From: Porphyromonadaceae bacterium
GTDB lineage: Bacteria > Bacteroidota > Bacteroidia > Bacteroidales > Dysgonomonadaceae
NCBI GenBank assembly: GCA_022840285.1
Contig: JALHIE010000016.1
Coordinates: forward strand, 1-63,346
DNA length: 63,346 nt
Direction: 5' to 3'
The notes below the pieces were generated by a model that was not told the origin of the DNA, searched no databases, and saw nothing but the letters and a program-made list of their open reading frames with translations. Positions within the stretch are counted from its first letter, which is position 1. Each line of letters starts with the position of its first letter. This document shows positions 9,875 through 19,116 of the stretch, one piece after another. Made by a program: the position numbers and the translations under genes.

Positions 9875-12673
9875 ATGAAAAAAATTTTATTATTGTCGTT
9901 TGTGTTGCTTGGGATAACAGCAACGGCGCAACAGAATCCACCGCAGCCTATCGATCCGAATGTTCGGAAAGGCATATTGGAAAACGGGTTAACTTACTAT
10001 ATCCGTCAGAATAAACTACCTGAAAACCGGGCCGATTTCTACATCGCTCAAAAAGTAGGATCAATGCAGGAAGAAGATAATCAATCCGGGTTGGCCCATT
10101 TTCTGGAACACATGGCGTTTAACGGAACAAAAAATTACCCGGGCAAGGATATGCTCAATTACCTACAAGATAATGGAATTAAATTCGGGACGAACATCAA
10201 CGCATATACTTCGCTCGATGAAACCGTCTATTTCTTGACCGATGTCCCCACCACCCATGAAAACCTGGTGGACTCGGTACTTCTCGTTCTTCACGACTGG
10301 TCGAACGGTATTTTGTTGGAGGACGAAGAGTTGGAAAAAGAACGCGGTGTTATTCGTGAAGAATGGCGTACCGGCGGCGGGGCACAATTCCGGTTGTGGA
10401 AAAAGATGCTTCCCGTAATGTATAAAGACAGCAAATACGCCAATCGCTTGCCCATTGGAAATATTGATGTTATCAACAACTTCAAGCCCGAAGAAATCCG
10501 CGCCTATTACAAAAAGTGGTACCGCCCCGATTTACAGGGAATCATCGTCGTGGGCGATTTCGACCTCGACAAGATGGAAACCAAAGTAAAGGAACTCTTC
10601 AACAAGATACCGGCTCAGGCAAATCCCGCCACCCGTGAATATTTTCCTGTTCCGGACAACGACACACCCATCGTTTCCATCGCTACCGACCCGGAAGCAA
10701 CGCGTACACAACTGATGGTTTTCTATAAACACGAACCCATCCCCAACGAAATTAAACTTTCGCAGGCCGGCCTGGTTTTAAATTACATCAAATCGGCTGC
10801 AGCTGCCATGATCAATGAACGGTTCCAGGAGATGGTACAAAAGCCGAATGCTCCGTTCACCTCTGCTTATGCTTACGACAGCGAATATTTTGTAGCCAAA
10901 ACCAAAGATGCCTGGACGGTTGTTGGCGGATCTGCAGACGACAAGATCAAGGACGCTATTGCGGCCATGATTCGCGAAACGGAACGTGTGAAACGCTTCG
11001 GTTTCACTGCTTCGGAATACGAACGCGCCCGCACCAATATCCTGAAGCAATACGAAAACGGGTACAACAACCGCGATAAAGAAAGGAACAGCCGCTATTC
11101 GCAGGAATACGTAAGCAGTTTCATCAACAGCGAACCTATCCCCGGCATCGAGTACGAGTACAACATGATGAATACGATAGCCCCAAACATTCCGGTTGAG
11201 GCCATCAACCAAACCGTCGCACAGCTCATCGGCGAAAAAAACATGGTTATCTCTGTATCGGGACCTGAAAAGGAAGGATTGATTTATCCTACGGAGGAGG
11301 AACTTGTTGCAGTAATCAACGGTGTGAAAAGCGAAAAAATTGAAGCCTACGTGGAGGAGGTGTCCAACGAACCGCTTATCGCTACACCTCCCTCAGCGGG
11401 GAAAATCACCCAAGTGGAAAGAAACGAAGCGCTGGATGCTACCGTCTGGACGCTTCAGAACGGCATGAAAGTGATCCTGAAACCTACCGATTTCAAGGAC
11501 GACCAGATAGTTATGACCGGATCAAGCGTTGGCGGATATTCGCAATATGCCTTACAAGACCCGATCAATGCACGAATGATGAACAACATCATTACGCTGG
11601 GAGGGATAGGTAATTTCAGCGCCACTCATCTGACAAAAGCGCTTGCCGGAAAAACGGCATCGGCCCGGCCAGGTGTTTCGCTTACCACCCAAGATTTCAA
11701 CGGTTCATCCTCTATAAAGGATTTTGAAACCATGCTTCAACTGGTCTATCTCTATTTCACGGCTCCACGAAGCGACGACGATGCCTTCCAATCGTTTATT
11801 CAACGCATGGAAACACAATTGAAAAACCAGGAAGCCGAACCGATGGTAGCTTTCAGTGATGCGGCGACGAAAGCTCTTTATGGCGACAATCCGCTGACAA
11901 AACGCACCAAAGTAGAGGACTTGGCAGGGGTAGATTACAAACGCATCGTGGAAATGTACAAACAACTGTTCCGTAATCCCGGCAGTTTTGTTTTCACGTT
12001 TGTCGGTAATATCGATGAGGCAAAGGTGAAACCTGTTATCGAGCAATACCTCGCTTCGCTTCCGGGACAAGCCGTGAAAGGTGAATTTATCCACGTGCCG
12101 ATGGATTACCTGAAAGGAAAGTCTGAAAACATCTTCCAGCGTGAAATGCAGAATCCCAAAGCATCTGTATTCATTGCTGCTACAGGGAATATGGAACGCA
12201 ACCAGAAGAATACCCTGTTGATGAGTATGTTTGACCAGATTCTGGATATCGTTTATACCGAGAAGATTCGTGAAGATGAGGGAGGAACCTACGGCGTTTA
12301 TACGCAAGGCGGTATTTCGCGGTACCCGCAAGGACAAAGCACGCTCCAGATTGTTTACGATACCGATCCGGCCAAAATGGAAAGCCTGAACGCCATCATT
12401 CACCGCGAACTGAAATCGATAGCAGATAACGGTCCCCGCGCCGAAGATTTCAGCAAAGTGAAGGAGTATATGTTGAAGCAGTACAACGAAAACCTGAAAG
12501 AAAACAATTACTGGATGAACGTGCTCGACACGAACTATTTTTACGGAGAAGACAATCACTCCAATTACTTGACCCTACTCAATTCCATTACGGCAAACGA
12601 CGTAAAAAACTTTGTGAAAGAATTCCTGTCACAAGGTAACGAGGCGGTTGTGGTGATGTTGCCGAAAGAATAG
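9875..12673 (+). CDS. M16 family zinc metallopeptidase, two-domain secreted form
   Basis: The 932-residue protein has a signal peptide (MKKILLLSFVLLGITATAQQ) and an N-terminal M16 domain with the inverted zinc motif HFLEH at residues 75-79, followed by the EEWR region near 165. A second, catalytically inactive M16-like half begins near residue 520 (VWTLQNGMKVILK) and includes the typical GGTYGVY segment near 805. This is the pitrilysin/insulinase arrangement used by periplasmic Bacteroidota peptidases. Length is normal. It converges on copA across a GC-rich hairpin. Confidence 0.92.
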   Translation: MKKILLLSFVLLGITATAQQNPPQPIDPNVRKGILENGLTYYIRQNKLPENRADFYIAQKVGSMQEEDNQSGLAHFLEHMAFNGTKNYPGKDMLNYLQDNGIKFGTNINAYTSLDETVYFLTDVPTTHENLVDSVLLVLHDWSNGILLEDEELEKERGVIREEWRTGGGAQFRLWKKMLPVMYKDSKYANRLPIGNIDVINNFKPEEIRAYYKKWYRPDLQGIIVVGDFDLDKMETKVKELFNKIPAQANPATREYFPVPDNDTPIVSIATDPEATRTQLMVFYKHEPIPNEIKLSQAGLVLNYIKSAAAAMINERFQEMVQKPNAPFTSAYAYDSEYFVAKTKDAWTVVGGSADDKIKDAIAAMIRETERVKRFGFTASEYERARTNILKQYENGYNNRDKERNSRYSQEYVSSFINSEPIPGIEYEYNMMNTIAPNIPVEAINQTVAQLIGEKNMVISVSGPEKEGLIYPTEEELVAVINGVKSEKIEAYVEEVSNEPLIATPPSAGKITQVERNEALDATVWTLQNGMKVILKPTDFKDDQIVMTGSSVGGYSQYALQDPINARMMNNIITLGGIGNFSATHLTKALAGKTASARPGVSLTTQDFNGSSSIKDFETMLQLVYLYFTAPRSDDDAFQSFIQRMETQLKNQEAEPMVAFSDAATKALYGDNPLTKRTKVEDLAGVDYKRIVEMYKQLFRNPGSFVFTFVGNIDEAKVKPVIEQYLASLPGQAVKGEFIHVPMDYLKGKSENIFQREMQNPKASVFIAATGNMERNQKNTLLMSMFDQILDIVYTEKIREDEGGTYGVYTQGGISRYPQGQSTLQIVYDTDPAKMESLNAIIHRELKSIADNGPRAEDFSKVKEYMLKQYNENLKENNYWMNVLDTNYFYGEDNHSNYLTLLNSITANDVKNFVKEFLSQGNEAVVVMLPKE

Positions 12674-12715
12674 CTTTTCAGTAGGCTTCCGTTTGATTGT
12701 AAGTTACACATTTTT

Positions 12716-12745
12716 CCGTCCGGCAGCCGATAAGCAGCCGGACGG
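12716..12745 (+). terminator. Hairpin between the M16 peptidase and copA
   Basis: CCGTCCGGC (12716-12724) and GCCGGACGG (12737-12745) form a perfect 9-bp GC-rich stem with a 12-base loop. It sits between converging genes, followed on the plus strand by a weak T-rich tail (cttgttt). It probably ends the M16 transcript; activity on the minus strand is less clear because A residues follow there. Confidence 0.5.
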
Positions 12746-12750
12746 CTTGT

Positions 12751-14961
12751 TTAACTCTTCCACTTCAGCCGCAGACTATTGCTCACCACACTCACGCTGC
12801 TCAAGGCCATTGCCGCGCCGGCAATCATCGGATTGAGCAAAAAGCCGCTGACGGGATAGAGGATTCCTGCCGCAACGGGAATTCCGATAAGGTTATAGAT
12901 AAATGCCCAGAAAAGGTTCTGACGAATGGTTTTTACAGTTTGACGGGACAAGCGTACCGCCTGAGGAATTTTGATTAAATCGGACGATATGATGGTCATT
13001 TTTGCCACCTCCATAGCGATATCACTTCCCTTGCCCATCGCGATGCTCACATCTGCCTGCGCCAAAGCGGTGCTGTCGTTGATCCCGTCGCCTACCATGG
13101 CCACTACTTTTCCTTGTTGCTGCAACTGCTTCACGAATTCCGATTTCTCGTGCGGCAGCATTTCCGATCTGTACTGGATGATCCCGGCTTGTTTTGCCAT
13201 TGCCCTCGCAGTAGGTTCGTTATCGCCCGTAAGCATGTGCAGCTCAATTCCCATTTGTTGCATTTGTAAGATGGCCGCTATAGACGTTTCTTTTATCTTG
13301 TCGGAGATGGCCAGCAGGGCCAAGACTTTTCGGCTATCGGAAAACCAGATGACCGTTCTTGCCGACTGGCTCCACTCATCGGCTTTTTCTGTCAAGTCCT
13401 CCGTCACGGCAATATTATTTTCCGATAACAACTTTCTGTTGCCGGCAAAATAAGTTTCTCCATCGACAACACCCACTACCCCTTTCCCCGTAATGCTCTG
13501 GAAACCGGAAACAACTACCGTATGTTCACGGGAAAAATGTTCAGCAATAGCTTCTGCCAATGGATGTTCAGATTGATGCTCCAGGCTTGCAAGCACCGGC
13601 TTCGCCGATTCGTCCAACCACAGCTCGTCCGTAACCTGTGGTTTACCTTCGGTAATGGTTCCGGTTTTATCCAGCACGACAACATTCACTTTTTGCGATA
13701 ATTCAAGGCTTTCCGCATCTTTTATCAGGATACCCTTTTCTGCGCCTTTGCCCACGCCAACCATAATGGCTGTCGGCGTAGCCAATCCCAAGGCACAGGG
13801 ACAGGCAATAACCAATACCGTCACGAAAGACAGCAACGCGTGCGTAAGCGCACTTTCTCCTCCCAATACCAACCAGATAAAAAATGAGAGGAGCGCCACC
13901 CCGATAACCACCGGCACAAAGATTCCGGCAATTTTATCCACCAGTTTCTGCACCGGAGCCTTGCTCCCCTGAGCATCCTGTACCCGCTGGATAATTTGGG
14001 CAAGCATGGTTTCTTTTCCTACCTTGTCGGCCAGGAACCTGAAACTTCCTTTTTGATTGATGGTTCCCGCAAACACCTGTTCACCCGGTGTTTTGCGAAC
14101 AGCCATCGGTTCTCCGCTCAACATACTCTCATCTACAAACGAATCGCCGGAGGTTACCGTACCATCAACAGCAATTTTTTCGCCCGGCTTCACCAGCACA
14201 AGATCGCCTGCCACCAACTTTTCAATGGGAACCTCCGTTTGCTCTCCGTTGTTTTTCACAACGGTTACCGCTTTCGGTTGTAACCCCATCAATTTTTTCA
14301 AAGCCGACGAAGTACTGCCTTTGGCTTTTTCTTCCAACAACCTGCCCAACAAAATAAATGCGATAATGACCGCTGCCGCTTCGAAATAGACATGAGCTTC
14401 CAGCCCTTTGCGTTGCCAAAACTGCGGAAACAGCATGTTGAACAGACTGAAAACGTAAGCTGTTCCGGTACTCAACGCTACCAGCGTATCCATATTGGCC
14501 GACTTGTGTTTAAGTTGCTTCCACGCGTTAATAAAAAAATCTCTTCCCAGCCAAAGCACCACGGGAGTTGCAAACGCCCACATAATGAAATTGGCATAGG
14601 GCATATACATAAAAAACATCCCGATAACCACTACAGGCAAGGCCAACAATAACGACCAGAAAGTTCTCTTTTTCAATGAATTGTACTTTTGTCGATGAAT
14701 CTCGTCGAGTGCATCTTGTTGAATCTCTTCCCCGATCATCAGGTCGTATCCGATGGATTGAACAGCTCTTTGTATGGTAACCGCATCAATCTTATCGGGC
14801 TGATACTCCAGTGCGACAGTGGCATTCGCAAAGTTTACGGTTGCACGGTTAACTCCTTCAAGTGAGTTGATCTTATTCTCCACGCCAGCAGCACAACCGG
14901 CACAGCTCATTTGCAGGACAGGAAAATTCTTCTTTACGGGTGATTTTGTTGTTGTAGCCAT
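12751..14961 (-). CDS. copA: Copper-translocating P1B-type ATPase
   Basis: The 736-residue pump exports copper, probably Cu(I), across the inner membrane. It has one N-terminal heavy-metal-associated domain with C20-x-x-C23, the transmembrane metal site CPC at 387-389, the phosphorylation site D431 in DKTGT, the HP pair at 466-467, TGD at 578-580 and GDGIND at 624-629. All catalytic elements are present. It is the last gene of a minus-strand run after an AraC-type regulator that also carries a CxxC metal site, suggesting copper-responsive expression. Confidence 0.95.
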   Translation of the reverse strand: MATTTKSPVKKNFPVLQMSCAGCAAGVENKINSLEGVNRATVNFANATVALEYQPDKIDAVTIQRAVQSIGYDLMIGEEIQQDALDEIHRQKYNSLKKRTFWSLLLALPVVVIGMFFMYMPYANFIMWAFATPVVLWLGRDFFINAWKQLKHKSANMDTLVALSTGTAYVFSLFNMLFPQFWQRKGLEAHVYFEAAAVIIAFILLGRLLEEKAKGSTSSALKKLMGLQPKAVTVVKNNGEQTEVPIEKLVAGDLVLVKPGEKIAVDGTVTSGDSFVDESMLSGEPMAVRKTPGEQVFAGTINQKGSFRFLADKVGKETMLAQIIQRVQDAQGSKAPVQKLVDKIAGIFVPVVIGVALLSFFIWLVLGGESALTHALLSFVTVLVIACPCALGLATPTAIMVGVGKGAEKGILIKDAESLELSQKVNVVVLDKTGTITEGKPQVTDELWLDESAKPVLASLEHQSEHPLAEAIAEHFSREHTVVVSGFQSITGKGVVGVVDGETYFAGNRKLLSENNIAVTEDLTEKADEWSQSARTVIWFSDSRKVLALLAISDKIKETSIAAILQMQQMGIELHMLTGDNEPTARAMAKQAGIIQYRSEMLPHEKSEFVKQLQQQGKVVAMVGDGINDSTALAQADVSIAMGKGSDIAMEVAKMTIISSDLIKIPQAVRLSRQTVKTIRQNLFWAFIYNLIGIPVAAGILYPVSGFLLNPMIAGAAMALSSVSVVSNSLRLKWKS

Positions 14962-15044
14962 AGTTGCATCTTTTTATTACAATGCAAAAATAGCTGTAAA
15001 TGCTCGGGAAGATGTTACGGTTTTTTGGAATCGATTTGTAAGAT

Positions 15045-15605
15045 TTACACTTCGTCGAGCGGTTTTCTTTTTATTTCTTTTATCTGTTTGAAATGGCTGG
15101 GGGTTAAACCGGTTACTTTCTTGAACTGGTTGCTCAGGTAAGCAACACTGGAATAGTTGAGCCGATAAGCAATTTCGCTTAAGGACAGCTCGTCGTAAAC
15201 CAGTAGTTCCTTGACCTTTTCTATTTTCTGAGCAATAAAATATTTTTCAATGGTGGTTCCCTCCACTTCAGAAAACAGGTTGGAAAGATAACTGTAATCG
15301 TGAGCCAATTCGGCGCTAAGCAAATCGGATAAATTGGCTTTCAGAAGACCGTCTCTGTGATGGACCAAATCAATAATAAAATTCTTGATCTTCTCTATGA
15401 TCCGGCTCTTCTTGTCATCGATCACTTCAAAACCCAAAGGGATCAATGCCTCACCCACTTTTTCCTTTTGCTCTTTCGACAGTTCACCGATCACAGACAC
15501 CTCACCCAAAATGACGTCTTTCACATCGAAGCCCATTTTTTCCATTTCGCTACGTACTACCAGCACGCAGCGGTTGCAAACCATATTTTTGATGTAAAGC
15601 TTCAT
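15045..15605 (-). CDS. AraC-type regulator with N-terminal metal-binding CxxC domain
   Basis: The chosen start (ATG at 15605) gives 186 residues beginning MKLYIKNMVCNRC. Residues 1-70 resemble a heavy-metal-associated fold with C10-x-x-C13; residues about 85-180 form an AraC-family double helix-turn-helix (LSLSEIAYRLNYSSVAYLSNQFKKVTG). An extended frame upstream reads into the transporter gene and is not used. The gene lies between a NupG-like transporter (11 bases) and copA (83 bases). The likely role is a one-component copper sensor that controls copA; this is inferred from its domains and position. Confidence 0.85.
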   Translation of the reverse strand: MKLYIKNMVCNRCVLVVRSEMEKMGFDVKDVILGEVSVIGELSKEQKEKVGEALIPLGFEVIDDKKSRIIEKIKNFIIDLVHHRDGLLKANLSDLLSAELAHDYSYLSNLFSEVEGTTIEKYFIAQKIEKVKELLVYDELSLSEIAYRLNYSSVAYLSNQFKKVTGLTPSHFKQIKEIKRKPLDEV

Positions 15606-15615
15606 GTGGAATATT

Positions 15616-16866
15616 TTATCTTCTGATTTCCTGCTTAGACGGCTCCGGCTCATGTTTGTACTTGAAGAAAAGCATAAACAGAAACGCAACCAGCAGCGAA
15701 TACCCGGCGAAAACGTACCACGAATGGGGCCAGCCAACCACATCGACTACCTTTCCGGCTGCATACGAACCGATAAATGCCCCGAACCCGTTTGTCATAA
15801 TCATAAAAACGCCTTGTGCGCTCGAACGGATAGCCGGTCGTGTTACTTTTTCGACATACAGGGATCCCGAGATATTGAAAAAATCAAACGCCACACCGTA
15901 AATCAGCATCGATAGAACCAGCATCCAGACACCATTGCCGGGATCTCCGGATCCCAACAGTCCAAACCTCAATACCCAGGCAAACATACTGATCAGCATA
16001 ACGGTTTTGATGCCGTATCGTTTCAAAAAAAAAGGGATAAGTAATATACAGAGAGTTTCCGACATTTGCGAAAGCGAAATGAGAATGTTGGCATGTTCCA
16101 CTCCAAAAGTCCCTGCAAATTCAGAAATATTCCCAAAATAGTTGGTCAGGTAATCGTTGGCAAAAGCGTTGGTAATCTGCAAGGCAATACCCAGGCACAT
16201 GGAGAAAAGGAAAAATACAGCCATCTGGCGGTGCTTGAAAAGGGCAAAGGCACGTAAGCCCAGCCGGTCGACCAACGAAGTTTTATCGGGATTCTTGTTT
16301 ACTTCGCAGTCAGGTAACGTAAAAGCGTAGATTCCCAACACCAGCGAAAGCAACGCAGAAAAATAGAGCTGATACGATGCTTTCGACAGTTGAATTCCAT
16401 CAATGCGAATTAAATCTACCGCAATCATCGAAACAATAAAACCTACGGTTCCCCATACACGGATGGGAGGAAATGATTTCACCGTCTCGTATCCGCACGA
16501 ACTCAACGATGTGTATGCCACCGAGTTGGACAAAGCAATGGTCGGCATATAGAACATAACTGCCAGGAGCACATAAGTATACAACGGTGCGTATTCCGTT
16601 TGTGGTGCGGCAAGAAAGAGAAACAAACCGGCTATCAGGTGGCAGATACCGAGTAATTTTTGTGCCGGTATCCATCGGTCGGCAATGATACCCATAATCC
16701 CGGGCATAAAAAGCGATGCAATACCCATCGTGGCAAAAAAACTTCCTATCTGTACGCCTGAAAACTTCAGCCCCCCTCCAAGATAGGCGCCTAACGAGAT
16801 CAGCCATGCTCCCCAAATAGCATACTGGAGAAAGTTCATGACGACGAGTCTGATTTTGATGTTCAT
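15616..16866 (-). CDS. Major facilitator, NupG-like nucleoside permease
   Basis: The 416-residue protein is almost entirely hydrophobic, with about twelve membrane segments. It opens with the NupG-type IRLVVMNFLQYAIWGAWLIS and carries the family blocks GIMGIIADRW and VAYTSL. NupG/XapB-type proteins import nucleosides with protons. Its stop is 11 bases from the regulator gene, and it begins 34 bases after the EnvC-like gene, so it may be co-transcribed with both. Any link to copper handling would be unusual and is not supported by its sequence. Confidence 0.8.
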   Translation of the reverse strand: MNIKIRLVVMNFLQYAIWGAWLISLGAYLGGGLKFSGVQIGSFFATMGIASLFMPGIMGIIADRWIPAQKLLGICHLIAGLFLFLAAPQTEYAPLYTYVLLAVMFYMPTIALSNSVAYTSLSSCGYETVKSFPPIRVWGTVGFIVSMIAVDLIRIDGIQLSKASYQLYFSALLSLVLGIYAFTLPDCEVNKNPDKTSLVDRLGLRAFALFKHRQMAVFFLFSMCLGIALQITNAFANDYLTNYFGNISEFAGTFGVEHANILISLSQMSETLCILLIPFFLKRYGIKTVMLISMFAWVLRFGLLGSGDPGNGVWMLVLSMLIYGVAFDFFNISGSLYVEKVTRPAIRSSAQGVFMIMTNGFGAFIGSYAAGKVVDVVGWPHSWYVFAGYSLLVAFLFMLFFKYKHEPEPSKQEIRR

Positions 16867-16900
16867 GCGTTATACGTTATGTGGTTTAAAGTTTAAGTCA

Positions 16901-18277
16901 TCACCTTTTCAGCCAGGGCGCCGGATTCAACTTGGTGGTTTTTTGCCACAACTGAAAATGCATGGTGGCCACCCCCGTATCCGGATCGGTATAAATTCGT
17001 CCCAGGGGGTCACCGGCTTTTAATTTATCGCCCGACTTCACAAACAAGTCGTAAATATTGCCGTAAAACGTGTAGTAATCGCCGTGACGTACAATCACAC
17101 AGGTATTATAGCCGGGAACAGAGAACACTTTCGACACTTCACCTTCAAACACCGTACGGATATTTGCGCCTTGTTGAGCCTGGATATCAATGCCGTTACT
17201 GTTGGTAGTGACGTTCCATTCACTGTGTCTCCGCTGTCCGAAACTTCCCACGATGGATGCTGTTCCCGTAACGGGCATCGGCAGGTTTCCGCGATTAGAA
17301 ACAAAATTCCGGGAAAGGTTGAACGTTTCGTCGGCAGCAGTAGCAACTTCTATTTTCGGTTCGGGCTGTTTGACTGCAGGCTCGGCAGACTTTGCGGTGG
17401 TTTCTTTTTTATCCGGTTCTTTTCCCGCCAGTTCTTCTGTTTTTTTCCCTTTCTCTGCTTCACGACGTGTTCTGGCGGTTGCCTCTTCGGCCTTTCGTTT
17501 TCTTTCGGCTTCAGCCGCCAATCGACGGGCTTCAGCTTCCCGTTCCTGACGGGCAACCTCCTCGGCAATCAGCTTTTCGATCTGGGCATCTAATCTTCTG
17601 GCCTGCGACTGCTTGTCTTGAAGCATTTTCTGCAACTCCCTTTGTTTCCCTCGCGCCTCTGCTATTTCGGACTGGCGGACATGTTCTTCTTCCTGCAACC
17701 GGGCCTGCTCCGCTTTCAGGGCATCCAGCGCAGCCTGTTTACCGGCACGGGCTTTGCCAAGCTCATCTTTTCGGGCACTTAACTGTACGTTTTGCAGCTT
17801 GATCTCTTCTGCCTGGCTTTTACGCCATTTGGAGTAATCGCGCAGGTACTGCATCCTACGCAACGATTCACCCAACGATTTTCCGGAAAGGACAAAAAAC
17901 AACTCGTTTTGCCTGCTTCGACTGGCCTGCATCACGCGAACGGCTTTCGCATAACTCTCCTGTTTCTGCTTTAACGCGTCGTTTAACTTTTTTATTTCCG
18001 ATTCCAACCGCAATTGCTCCTTTTCCAACGCTGCAATTTCCTGATTTTGAAGTGTCATCATCTCTTTCCGGGAGGCAATTTGTTTGTTTATGAGATTGAT
18101 GCGCTGAAGGATGGTGGTGGTCTCTTTTTTCACATCGAGGAAGAGCTTATTGGTGCTTTTGATCTCTTCCAGGAGCCTCTTTTGCTGCTTCTGAAGCTGA
18201 TCAATCTGCTGGGTTTGCGAAAAAAGGGGAGATGCAAACACCAAAAACAATCCTATCACAACAGCTTTCCTCATCAA
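16901..18277 (-). CDS. EnvC-like murein hydrolase activator with degenerate LytM domain
   Basis: The 458-residue protein has a signal peptide, a long coiled coil (about 20-250), an alanine/glutamate/lysine-rich linker with a TTAKSAEPAVKQPEPK stretch, and a C-terminal M23/LytM domain (about 335-458). The zinc ligands of active M23 enzymes look substituted: the HxxxD position reads NGIDI, and the usual Y-A-H-L reads YGNI. This matches EnvC, which activates amidases rather than cutting peptidoglycan itself. The start overlaps the preceding DUF4292 gene by 4 bases, so the two are translationally coupled. Confidence 0.85.
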   Translation of the reverse strand: MMRKAVVIGLFLVFASPLFSQTQQIDQLQKQQKRLLEEIKSTNKLFLDVKKETTTILQRINLINKQIASRKEMMTLQNQEIAALEKEQLRLESEIKKLNDALKQKQESYAKAVRVMQASRSRQNELFFVLSGKSLGESLRRMQYLRDYSKWRKSQAEEIKLQNVQLSARKDELGKARAGKQAALDALKAEQARLQEEEHVRQSEIAEARGKQRELQKMLQDKQSQARRLDAQIEKLIAEEVARQEREAEARRLAAEAERKRKAEEATARTRREAEKGKKTEELAGKEPDKKETTAKSAEPAVKQPEPKIEVATAADETFNLSRNFVSNRGNLPMPVTGTASIVGSFGQRRHSEWNVTTNSNGIDIQAQQGANIRTVFEGEVSKVFSVPGYNTCVIVRHGDYYTFYGNIYDLFVKSGDKLKAGDPLGRIYTDPDTGVATMHFQLWQKTTKLNPAPWLKR

Positions 18278-19116
18278 TTATTTGTCAGGATTTTAACAAT
18301 ATCCGAAATTGTCGTCCGTGTATAACTCCCCGGAACCGAGACTTGAAGAGCGAAATCCTCATCGAGTGAGATGCCGGAAAATTCCAGACCAACGCTCACT
18401 TTTCGTTTGGTTGATGCCAACGCAACGTTCATTTTACAGGGGAATGCCTTATGTGTCGCCATAACGAAGTCGTCATACCTCCAGCTCATCGAATAATGGT
18501 CTTCCGGCTCCATCAGGTGCGTTAACGCGATGCGATCGTTGCCATCAATCGTAAAGCTATACTCGATTCCCGATTCCTTATCGACCGATTTCAACAGGTA
18601 ATGCATATCGGAGAGCTGGCCGGTAGAAAACTTTTCGTAATCGGAATAGATCACATCTGTTTGCCCCGAAACAAACACCTGATTTGTCAAGAGCGATTGA
18701 AGCGTTTTATAATCAAACCCCACGGGATATATTTTTTTAACATCCTCGATGGACTCTTTCACGTAACGCTTGTTCATCCTGTCCAACAACACAAGGCTGT
18801 CCCGATCCGCATACACACGCAGCATCTCGACGCCGAACAACGGTTGGACCGAGAGCTGGATTGCTTTGTCTTTCACGATCTTGAGGCTGGCCTTGGAGCT
18901 CAGTGACTTGGTTCCCGACGAAAGATTGAGGTTGAGTTTCGATGAAAACGTCTTGAAAGTGAACTGATTGTTTAAGATGTCGGTAAACAAGTCGACATCT
19001 ACTTTCTCTTCAACAGGAGCAGCAGCAACGATGTTTTTTTTGGACTTGCACGAATGCAATCCCCAAACAACAACGGCCAGTCCGAGTAAAAAGATGGTCT
19101 GTTTTCTGAAATTCAT
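18274..19116 (-). CDS. DUF4292 lipoprotein
   Basis: The 280-residue protein has a lipoprotein signal ending at C23 (GLHSC) and a body matching DUF4292, a Bacteroidota family with a probable LolA/LolB-like fold; its function is unknown. Overlaps of 4 bases with the TPR gene upstream and the EnvC-like gene downstream place it in a tight envelope operon. A role in outer-membrane or cell-wall assembly is inferred from context only. Confidence 0.8.
   Translation of the reverse strand: MNFRKQTIFLLGLAVVVWGLHSCKSKKNIVAAAPVEEKVDVDLFTDILNNQFTFKTFSSKLNLNLSSGTKSLSSKASLKIVKDKAIQLSVQPLFGVEMLRVYADRDSLVLLDRMNKRYVKESIEDVKKIYPVGFDYKTLQSLLTNQVFVSGQTDVIYSDYEKFSTGQLSDMHYLLKSVDKESGIEYSFTIDGNDRIALTHLMEPEDHYSMSWRYDDFVMATHKAFPCKMNVALASTKRKVSVGLEFSGISLDEDFALQVSVPGSYTRTTISDIVKILTNN

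Noticed and set aside
11705..12559. A 284-codon open frame on the minus strand inside the M16 peptidase gene
   Set aside because: It lies entirely opposite a clearly conserved gene, has no domain signature and reads as an antisense shadow.
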